Part shown: positions 45,462 through 51,240 of the stretch, piece after piece
How the letters are laid out: every line of letters starts with the position of its first letter
Position numbering within the stretch: position 1 is the first letter of the stretch
Source of the DNA: Chitinophaga arvensicola
Lineage (GTDB): Bacteria > Bacteroidota > Bacteroidia > Chitinophagales > Chitinophagaceae
Length of the DNA stretch: 64,000 bases
Assembly (NCBI RefSeq): GCF_900110835.1
Contig: NZ_FOJG01000002.1
Span: 2,074,979-2,138,978, forward strand
Direction of reading: 5' to 3'
Position numbers and translations under genes: made by a program
The notes under the pieces: generated by a model
Database searches by the model: none
Seen by the model: the letters and a program-made list of their open reading frames with translations, nothing else
What the model was told of the DNA's origin: nothing

Positions 45462-45521
45462 AAAAAGCCTTCAAGTCTTGCGACTAGAAGGCTTTTTGTA
45501 TTCTTCGTGATCCCCTTGGGA
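45462..45521 (-). repeat. Displaced terminator plus tRNA-Lys 3'-end scar, inner copy
   Basis: A 16-bp hairpin with one mismatch (45462-45497) is followed by GTATTCTTC and GTGATCCCCTTGGGA (45507-45521). The last 15 bases are identical to 47750-47764, the 3' end and T-arm of the tRNA-Lys gene. Such a partial copy is what a tyrosine-recombinase element leaves at its far end (attachment-site repeat). Confidence 0.6.
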
Positions 45522-45577
45522 GTAGCACGTATCTTTGTAATACCTTTTAGAATCTGTATTTAAAAGTGGTGAGCGTT

Positions 45578-45599
45578 TATTGCTAACCGTAATGCTAAC
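45578..45599 (+). repeat. Left copy of a 22-bp direct repeat inside the scar element
   Basis: TATTGCTAACCGTAATGCTAAC resembles 47615-47636 (TATTGCTAACCGCAACGCTCAC; about 19 of 22 positions agree). Each copy lies near one end of the interval bounded by the 15-bp tRNA repeats. Possibly integrase arm-type sites. Confidence 0.45.
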
Positions 45600-45681
45600 C
45601 TGATTACGTGTAACCGTAATAGTCAGGAATGTGACACAAAAATAGTAAAGAGTTCGGCTATACCAGTAAAAAAAATCTAAA

Positions 45682-45864
45682 TTATGGTCTAGCGTTTGAC
45701 CCAATGGCTTTACGGTCCTTTTTAGGTAAGGTGGTAGATCGGATTCTTTCTTTCGATTGCTTCCGTGCTTTGATAAAATCGCTGATTGCTTTTTCATCTT
45801 CTTTTGTTAAAGACCCTAATCCGCCAATAAAGTCAACATCTAGTTCTGCCTTACGATGTTTCAT
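45682..45864 (-). CDS. Small conserved-style protein downstream of GNAT-like gene
   Basis: From the ATG at 45864 the product is 60 residues (MKHRKAELDVDFIGGLGSLT...). This start leaves a 4-base gap after the preceding stop, whereas the ATG at 45891 would overlap that gene. The DFIGGLGSLTKEDEKAISDF segment is familiar from small Bacteroidota proteins paired with a larger protein of the type encoded upstream. The basic, unstructured-looking C terminus (KARKQSKERIRS) might bind DNA or the partner. A toxin-antitoxin role is a guess. Confidence 0.55.
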   Translation of the reverse strand: MKHRKAELDVDFIGGLGSLTKEDEKAISDFIKARKQSKERIRSTTLPKKDRKAIGSNARP

Positions 45865-45868
45865 TTTC

Positions 45869-46396
45869 CTAGTTTTTAAAATATTTATCAATCAATTTTA
45901 ATGCAGCTTTCGTTTCGATAATCATTCGTCGTCCACCAATATGAAGAGCACCCAAACTTTCAATATAATGTTCAATCAATTGTGTTTTTGACAAAAAGGA
46001 AACGGTGCCTTCAAAACCTCTTCGGAACGATACGCGACAAACGAATGCAACAAGATTGCCGGGAACACCAGCATAAACTTTTGTCTTTCCTTTATTAAAT
46101 GGAGCACTTTCAACCAAATGCATATAAATATGATCACTTTTTACCTCCAAACTAACCAACCCTTGAATTATAGTAATATTATTTACAATTGTTAACTTAT
46201 ATACTTCCCGAGCAGGCTGTTTAAATTCTTCCTTCCAGTCGAATTGCCAACCGTTCTTCTTCGTTACTGCCTTTAAATCTTCTTTGGTAACTGGCAACAC
46301 ATCTGTAGGAAAACTATCTTCCGTAACAATATTTTGAATCGAATTTGTAAGTTTATCAATCTCAAAATCCAAATGAATTACCTGTTTTCTTCTCAT
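45869..46396 (-). CDS. GNAT-fold-like protein, possible toxin component
   Basis: The 175-residue protein has a beta-rich middle (ITIIQGLVSLEVKSDHIYMHLVES). A YAGVPGNLVAFVCRVSFRRG segment follows, like the acetyl-CoA loop and helix of GNAT enzymes. The C terminus reads FLSKTQLIEHYIESLGALH and MIIETKAALKLIDKYF. This is the pattern of GNAT-like proteins that sit before a small 'DFIGG' protein in Bacteroidota. Whether it acetylates tRNA, protein or nothing is unknown. It is in the interval between the two tRNA-end repeats, with no neighbour that explains its role. Confidence 0.55.
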   Translation of the reverse strand: MRRKQVIHLDFEIDKLTNSIQNIVTEDSFPTDVLPVTKEDLKAVTKKNGWQFDWKEEFKQPAREVYKLTIVNNITIIQGLVSLEVKSDHIYMHLVESAPFNKGKTKVYAGVPGNLVAFVCRVSFRRGFEGTVSFLSKTQLIEHYIESLGALHIGGRRMIIETKAALKLIDKYFKN

Positions 46397-46611
46397 TTAG
46401 CGAATTTACGAAAAAAAGTTCCCATGGCCAATATACCTGGACATACCAAAAACATATTTCTCATGCGATCGCATTCAGACCAAAGTTTTAAAAACACCCA
46501 ACATATAAACACATTAAATAATATAAAAAGAGATATCTGTGTCATTTTAAAACAGGGGCTTTTTTCTTTTCACCGGCAACGCGATCTCCCCTTTAATCTC
46601 CGCTGCATTTC
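46397..46611. other. Spacer upstream of the GNAT-like gene
   Basis: No supported gene is seen. The stretch is AT-rich near 46480-46550, then becomes C-rich (GATCTCCCC, TTAATCTCC), leading into the hairpin run. Confidence 0.3.
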
Positions 46612-46784
46612 CCTTTTGTGAACACCGGGAACAAAAGGCAGGTTGTTTTTGCATAGTAAAAACACCGCTTGCTAACGGAGCAAGATCCGTTCAACCTCCG
46701 CAACCGGATCGGCTGGTTTATCCGCATACAGGTAGCGGAGCTGCCTATATAATCTCCCCGAACAGGTGACAGGGTTACCTGTTC
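46612..46784. repeat. Run of six short hairpins with different stems
   Basis: Consecutive inverted repeats with unlike stem sequences but similar size: CCTTTTGT/ACAAAAGG (46612-46638), TGTTTTT/AAAAACA (46644-46664), CTTGCT/AGCAAG (46668-46684), AACCGG/CTGGTT (46702-46718), ATACAGG/CCTATAT (46726-46750, one wobble or mismatch) and GAACAGGT/ACCTGTTC (46760-46784). In some units the loop can also pair with the following linker, for example AACGGA with TCCGTT (46686-46691) and CGGAT with ATCCG (46720-46724). Linkers repeatedly read AATCTCC. No protein is supported here. It may be a structured RNA or recombination-related DNA. Confidence 0.5.
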
Positions 46785-46802
46785 AATCTCCTTTTACTGT
46801 GC

Positions 46803-47084
46803 TTAGAACATTCGCATAGACAGATTCATTCCTTCTATTGCAAGGACTACGAAGTCCATTTTCTTTGAAGATTGATTTTTGGAGGTTAAAACAACCCTGA
46901 TACCTTTTGACGGATCTTTGAAAGTATTTGCCAATTCGAAGCTAGACGCAAGGGAAATAAACTCATCAGCCAACTCTAAGTCTGCAGGTATAAACTTCCC
47001 ATCAAAATACCACATATCGTTTATTAGGTCGGAAATTTCGCCTACTATCTTTTCCTTCCAGATTATTGAATATCTTTCGCTCAT
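46803..47084 (-). CDS. Small orphan protein, possible immunity-type
   Basis: The 93-residue product starts MSERYSIIWKEKIVGEISDL. It contains WYFDGKFIPADLELADEF and ends GMNLSMRMF. A strand-helix mix with two Trp in the first half is all that can be seen; no family is recognised. Its start lies 10 bases after the stop of a broken SUKH immunity-like gene on the same strand, which hints at an immunity-type cassette. It may be silent if that operon is decayed. Confidence 0.5.
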   Translation of the reverse strand: MSERYSIIWKEKIVGEISDLINDMWYFDGKFIPADLELADEFISLASSFELANTFKDPSKGIRVVLTSKNQSSKKMDFVVLAIEGMNLSMRMF

Positions 47085-47094
47085 AAATTACTCA

Positions 47095-47334
47095 TTATAC
47101 AATATGTCCAAACCACTCTGAACCACTATCCAGCCTAACTAAGAAGTTGGTAAAAGATTCTCCAATCTCAATATGGCATTCTTTATCAAGATCAATGAAG
47201 GGCGAAAGCACAACTCTATAGCTCCCCTTATCTATATACTCAATTGCTATAAATTCCCCACCACCATTCCCCCCTATTGCAATGGTATTAGGCAGATGCT
47301 CAAAAACTCCATAGGCAGTAAAAATATGAACATC
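47095..47334 (-). pseudogene. C-terminal fragment of a SUKH (SMI1/KNR4) immunity-like gene
   Basis: On the minus strand the frame from 47334 to the TAA at 47095 has no ATG start and is preceded by an in-frame TAG at 47335-47337. It reads DVHIFTAYGVFEHLPNTIAI, then GGNGGGEFIAIEYIDKGSYR and VVLSPFIDLDKECHIEIGES, ending FTNFLVRLDSGSEWF. The 'IG.NGGG', 'PFIDLD' and 'IG.SF..FL..L' elements are SUKH hallmarks. So the N-terminal part is lost or broken, while the C-terminal half is well kept. Confidence 0.7.
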
Positions 47335-47460
47335 CTAGTAGAAATTGCCGGTGAAAAGAAAAAACAGGCATCCACAAAACACCAATGCCTTATGACCAGA
47401 ATCTGGTTCACCGTCTCAATCGACACATCATTTTCAAGTTTTAAGAACGGCTCTTATTAA

Positions 47461-47682
47461 GTTAGAAAAGAACAGAAAAACTGGTCATACACCATTTGTT
47501 TTTAGTTAACCAAAATTGTTTCAATTGCACTTACCCCGGGATCAATCAACATTAGTCAAACACAATCCAGTATAGCATTTAAGGCCAGTGACGGTTAACA
47601 CAATTTAATAATTCTATTGCTAACCGCAACGCTCACGTTTCTACCCTTACTTATCTTTTCACAACTTTACCACTAAAAACAA
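47461..47682. other. Spacer next to tRNA-Lys with right copy of the 22-bp repeat
   Basis: No gene is supported. The right copy of the repeat (47615-47636, TATTGCTAACCGCAACGCTCAC) lies here, about 115 bases from the tRNA 3' end. ACGGTTAACA at 47591-47600 is an inverted partial match to the same motif. Confidence 0.4.
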
Positions 47683-47715
47683 AAAACCTTGTAGAATCAG
47701 CTTCTACAAGGTTTT
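47683..47715 (-). terminator. Terminator of the tRNA-Lys gene
   Basis: A perfect 14-bp stem (AAAACCTTGTAGAA / TTCTACAAGGTTTT, loop TCAGC) lies 33 bases past the encoded CCA; on the minus strand the arm ends in a run of six T. Confidence 0.85.
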
Positions 47716-47747
47716 AATTACGTAAGAGTATCTACTTTTACTCCTTA

Positions 47748-47823
47748 TGGTGATCCCCTTGGGACTCGAACCCAAGACCCATACATTAAAAGTGTATTGC
47801 TCTACCAACTGAGCTAGGGAATC
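47748..47823 (-). tRNA. tRNA-Lys (anticodon TTT) with encoded CCA
   Basis: The minus strand from 47823 folds as a full cloverleaf: acceptor GATTCCC with GGGGATC, D-arm GCTCAGTTGGTAGAGC, anticodon arm ATACA-CTTTTAA-TGTAT, and T-arm TTGGG-TTCGAGT-CCCAA. The anticodon loop CTTTTAA places TTT at positions 34-36. The 73 bases are followed by an encoded CCA (47748-47750). Two partial copies of its 3' end occur at 45507-45521 and, more weakly, 44586-44594. It therefore seems to be an integration site. Confidence 0.95.
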
Positions 47824-47938
47824 GTTATTCATTCAATGGGAGCGCAAAAGTATGAATTAATTTAAAACTTCCAAATTTATTTTAAAAAAAGTATAACTCC
47901 TATGCATACACGCCAGGCAAAAATGTATCTTTATTACT

Positions 47939-48517
47939 ATGGCTACTCCTAAAGAATTATCCGAACATTTCTTTGAAACCCAGCAGGAATGGGAGAAATG
48001 GTTAGCGAAAAACCATTCACAACCAGACGGCGTCTGGCTGCGCATGTATAAAAAAGAAACCAACATCCCTTCTATCAATTATGCACAGGCGCTTGAGGAA
48101 GCGCTCTGCTACGGCTGGATTGATGGCATGGCGAAATCGGTGGATGCGCAGTCCTTTATTCAGAAATTCACCCCACGCCGCCCCAAAAGCAACTGGTCTG
48201 AAAGAAATACCAAACATATTGAACGCCTCACTGCCGCAGGCAAAATGAAACCCTCCGGTATTGCAGAAGTGGAAAAAGCAAAGGCCGACGGCCGGTGGGA
48301 ACAGGCCTATGCTGCCTCGAGCAACGCCAGTATACCGGAAGATTTCCTGGCTGCACTGAAAAAGAATAAAAAAGCCCAGGCCTTTTATGATACCCTGAAC
48401 AAACAAAACCTGTTTGCCATTTACTTCCGGCTGCATAGCGCCAAAAAGCCGGAAACAAGAGCCAAACGCATTGCAGAGTTTATAGCAAAACTGGAACGGC
48501 ACGAAAAATTCCATTAA
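47939..48517 (+). CDS. YdeI/OmpD-associated family protein (bacteriocin-protection-like)
   Basis: The 192-residue protein has the YdeI/OmdA pattern: WLRMYKKETNIPSINYAQAL, EEALCYGWIDGMAKSVDA, QKFTPRRPKSNWSERNTKHI and the C-terminal KPETRAKRIAEFIAKLERHE. Family members have been linked to bacteriocin or envelope stress protection, but the biochemical function is not settled. The gene starts about 115 bases past the 5' end of the tRNA and outside the scar element. It is convergent with the NTF2-like gene downstream. Confidence 0.85.
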   Translation: MATPKELSEHFFETQQEWEKWLAKNHSQPDGVWLRMYKKETNIPSINYAQALEEALCYGWIDGMAKSVDAQSFIQKFTPRRPKSNWSERNTKHIERLTAAGKMKPSGIAEVEKAKADGRWEQAYAASSNASIPEDFLAALKKNKKAQAFYDTLNKQNLFAIYFRLHSAKKPETRAKRIAEFIAKLERHEKFH

Positions 48518-48536
48518 CGGCCGTTCCAGCGTACAA

Positions 48537-49226
48537 TTATATCATCCCGTTACGATGCGGCATCGTGGCGGGTATGACCTGTGTTACACGCCAATGTTCG
48601 GCGAGCAGTCCATCCTGCAACCGGCAGATATCGTAGTACACACTCCCCTCTTTGGTAGATTGCACCAGCACAAAGTTTCCTTCGCCCAAAACACGGTGGA
48701 TCTGCACCGGCAAATGCTCCAGACCAGAAGCTCCGGGCGTATGTGAAAGATAATCCGGCGCCAGGAAGGCATTATCAGGCGAACGGAAAAAATGCTCCAC
48801 CAGCAACTTATTAGTAGCCGTATACTCCAGGTCTGTAATTTCCGAAGCACCATTGGTCATGGTTACCGTACCGGTATATTCCGGCTGCGCCTCTGTAGCA
48901 TCCCAGTGCTCTGCTAACTTCCCCTCTTCGAGGCGATAAAGATCCACAACGGCCACACTTTTGCCCATAAATGCTACATCCATGTGCAGCATTACAAAAT
49001 CGCCATCTGCAAGGGTCCGCACTACAGGCGATTTACGCTCCGCAGGCAGCGGTTGCTGCTTCAGGTAGGCCAGCGCCTCCAGCAGCCCGGCTTTGCCGTC
49101 TTTTACCATAGGACTGTGCTGCCGGTAGTGATCATGGAGATAAGTATCTATTACATCGGTATTACGCTCCCCGATGAGGTGCTTGAATGCGGCCAATACA
49201 ATGGCCTTATTGGATATTGATGACAT
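48537..49226 (-). CDS. Tandem NTF2-like (SnoaL-type) protein
   Basis: The 229-residue protein appears to be two fused SnoaL/NTF2-like domains. The first has YLHDHYRQHSPMVKDGKAG, DFVMLHMDVAF and LYRLEEGKLAEHWDATE (to about residue 110). The second has TNKLLVEHFFRSPDNAFLAP, DYLSHTPGASG and ICRLQDGLLAEHWRVTQ. Both end in the 'G.laEHWd' strand typical of the fold. The domains bind small hydrophobic ligands or act as cyclases/isomerases, but no catalytic pair can be named. No signal peptide; probably monocistronic. Confidence 0.85.
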   Translation of the reverse strand: MSSISNKAIVLAAFKHLIGERNTDVIDTYLHDHYRQHSPMVKDGKAGLLEALAYLKQQPLPAERKSPVVRTLADGDFVMLHMDVAFMGKSVAVVDLYRLEEGKLAEHWDATEAQPEYTGTVTMTNGASEITDLEYTATNKLLVEHFFRSPDNAFLAPDYLSHTPGASGLEHLPVQIHRVLGEGNFVLVQSTKEGSVYYDICRLQDGLLAEHWRVTQVIPATMPHRNGMI

Positions 49227-49397
49227 GTAAAAAGCGGATTAAAAAGAAAAATAAAGTGGAAATATCAGAGAAAGGAAACCCTGTTCCCTTTCAGGGATGA
49301 CCGATTTTTGGCAATCGGGAGGAGATATGTAGTGAGCGTAAATATGCCCTAAACTTAGTATTTTCCGGGGATATGAGGCAAATTCTTTTACAACTGG

Positions 49398-49435
49398 ATA
49401 AAAAGAAGCGCGCCCGGAGACCGGACGCGCTTCTT
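49398..49435 (-). terminator. Terminator of the small membrane-protein gene
   Basis: A 15-bp stem with one mismatch (AAGAAGCGCGCCCGG / CCGGACGCGCTTCTT, loop AGA) is followed on the minus strand by TTTTAT. Confidence 0.8.
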
Positions 49436-49453
49436 AAAAAGGTGTGGGGGCTT

Positions 49454-49654
49454 TTATCCCATAGCATTACTGTATATTCCATTGGCTTCCGCCTGTGCTT
49501 TGCGCATATATTTACGCATGGTGCCGGTAGATTTCTTTACGGCATCTTTCGCATCATCGATTAAATCCTCCCCCTGTTGACGCTTTCTGAGATATAAGAT
49601 CACCAGGGATGCTGCGGTACCCACAGCTGCTGCGGCAAATAATATCTTTTTCAT
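49454..49654 (-). CDS. Small YtxH-like membrane-anchored protein
   Basis: The 66-residue product has one N-terminal membrane helix (MKKILFAAAAVGTAASLVILYL) followed by RKRQQGEDLIDDAKDAVKKS and a polar, helical tail. This layout matches YtxH-like or small stress-related proteins with a single anchor and a coiled tail. It could also be a signal peptide, though no cleavage site is clear. It is followed by a terminator. Confidence 0.6.
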   Translation of the reverse strand: MKKILFAAAAVGTAASLVILYLRKRQQGEDLIDDAKDAVKKSTGTMRKYMRKAQAEANGIYSNAMG

Positions 49655-49717
49655 ATTTCAGTTTTTAGTCCGGAAATAGAAATCCAATAGTCATGCCAAC
49701 CGCGACACACACAGCCG

Positions 49718-50086
49718 TTAGTAAATCTCCTTGCCGAATGGCGTAAAACTGAGACTCATCAACTTGAAATGCTGCCTGCCCCAGGGAATACCTATAATCG
49801 TGATAGTGAGCAATAAGCCAAATACCAGATGGGTGAGCGCAATCCAGATACCGCCGATAAATATCCAGATAATGTTGAAGATGGTTGACAAACAACCTGT
49901 TTGCCCCGGTACCTCCCTCACATGGCGACCGAACGGCAACAAAGCGAAGAAACCGATCTTAAAGCACTGAAAGCCAAAAGGAATTCCGATGATCGTCAGG
50001 CAAAGCAGGAAGCCGCTGACCATATACTGTACAAAAGTGAGAAAACCTCCAAAGATGAGCCAGATGATATTACCGAGTAAGTTCAT
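49718..50086 (-). CDS. YccF-domain inner-membrane protein
   Basis: From the ATG at 50086 the product is 122 residues (MNLLGNIIWLIFGGF...). An ATG at 50221 would add 45 residues of no visible relation. It contains two copies of the YccF motif: ITIIGIPFGFQCFKIGFFAL (written LTIIGIPFGFQ here) and ITIIGIPWGRQHFKLMSLSF. Each follows a hydrophobic pair ending 'LPFG' or 'TPFGKEI'. The family is a small inner-membrane protein of unknown function. Confidence 0.85.
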   Translation of the reverse strand: MNLLGNIIWLIFGGFLTFVQYMVSGFLLCLTIIGIPFGFQCFKIGFFALLPFGRHVREVPGQTGCLSTIFNIIWIFIGGIWIALTHLVFGLLLTITIIGIPWGRQHFKLMSLSFTPFGKEIY

Positions 50087-50414
50087 GCTCCAAATGTAAA
50101 AAGGATGACGGATATTTAAGCGCGTCCCTGATAAATTCTGCTGAATTAGTAGTATCTTAGGATAGACTAAACCAGTCGACCTATGGTGGATACCGGTTTG
50201 TGATACATCCCCATTAATCATCTCACCAAACTATACCTGAGCAAACATTTACAGCAACCATCAACAGAACAGTGCGTTTTGTTTCCTATCCGGAAACAGT
50301 GATAGTCAGCACCAAGGCTACCCACCGGGAATATCTGTTTTTTTAAGACGGAAGTGTCGGAATTATGTGAGGTAATCAATACGGAAAGAATCTCTTACTA
50401 TAAATTCAGACACA
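50087..50414. other. 328-bp spacer between YccF-like gene and hydrolase gene
   Basis: No gene, strong hairpin or known element is seen. It should contain divergent promoters. Confidence 0.3.
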
Positions 50415-51200
50415 ATGAGTACTATTCAATCGAAAACGATCGTATTTCTCACAGGCTGCTTCGTTGATACCAGCGGCTGGGATAACTGGAAAGCTTTCTT
50501 CGAAAGCAAAGGTTACACCACCCATGCACCAGCCTGGCCATTTAAAGACGCCCCGGCCGCAGTACTGAGAAGCCGCCACCCCGATGCAGATATCGCTTCC
50601 ATCAGACTCACTCAGCTTATTGATCATTTCTCCGATTTCATTAAAAAGCTGCCCGAAAAACCCATCCTCATCGGACACTCCTATGGAGGCTTACTTACAC
50701 AATTGTTTGTAAACCGGGGCCTCGCTGCAGCCGGTGCCGCCATCCATTCCGTTCCTCCCCAAGGTATCATCCCACTCAGCTTTTCCTTTTATAAAGCCAC
50801 CTGGGGACCACTGGGATTCTTCACCGATGTCAGGAAAACATTTATGATGTCTTTTGAGCAATGGCAATATGCCTTCACCAACGGCATGCCGCTGGAAGAG
50901 CAAAAAGCCGCTTATGATGCTAATTGTATCCCGGAATCCAAACACGTATCGCGGGATGGACTAAGCAGCGCCGCCAAAGTGGATTTCAAAAAACCACACG
51001 TGCCACTGCTGATACTCGCAGGCGATAAAGACAACATCATGCCGCAGGCAGTCAATTACGCCAATTACAAAAAGTATCCGCAAAACAACGGATCTGTCAC
51101 TACCTGGAAAGTGTTCCCCGGCAGAAATCACTTTGTCATCGGACAACCTTCCTGGCAGGAAGATGCAGCATTTATAGCAGATTGGATCGCACAGCACTAA
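50415..51200 (+). CDS. Cytoplasmic alpha/beta hydrolase
   Basis: The 261-residue protein starts MSTIQSKTIVFLTGCF without a signal peptide. It shows IVFLTGCFVDTSGWDNW (oxyanion loop), the nucleophile elbow ILIGHSYGGLLTQ (Ser in GHSYGG), the acid in LILAGDKDNIMP and a terminal His in PGRNHFVIGQ. A long cap region lies in the middle (SFSFYKATWGPLGFFTDVRK). It is an esterase or lipase-like enzyme of unknown substrate. It is convergent with a glycosidase gene, with a terminator between. Confidence 0.88.
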   Translation: MSTIQSKTIVFLTGCFVDTSGWDNWKAFFESKGYTTHAPAWPFKDAPAAVLRSRHPDADIASIRLTQLIDHFSDFIKKLPEKPILIGHSYGGLLTQLFVNRGLAAAGAAIHSVPPQGIIPLSFSFYKATWGPLGFFTDVRKTFMMSFEQWQYAFTNGMPLEEQKAAYDANCIPESKHVSRDGLSSAAKVDFKKPHVPLLILAGDKDNIMPQAVNYANYKKYPQNNGSVTTWKVFPGRNHFVIGQPSWQEDAAFIADWIAQH

Positions 51201-51210
51201 CGGCTCTCAG

Positions 51211-51240
51211 CGGCGAAGGCGCAGGCCTTCGCCGTTTTTT
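51211..51240. terminator. Terminator after the alpha/beta hydrolase gene
   Basis: A perfect 10-bp stem (CGGCGAAGGC / GCCTTCGCCG, loop GCAG) is followed by TTTTTT. It abuts the stop codon of the convergent gene. Confidence 0.85.

Noticed and set aside
45471-45797. Minus-strand 108-codon ORF
   Set aside because: It runs over the tRNA-end scar and the small DFIGG gene in another frame and has a low-complexity, non-protein-like composition.
47173-47460. Plus-strand 95-codon ORF in the scar zone
   Set aside because: It is antisense to the SUKH fragment, which has clear family motifs on the minus strand; the plus frame has no recognisable domain.
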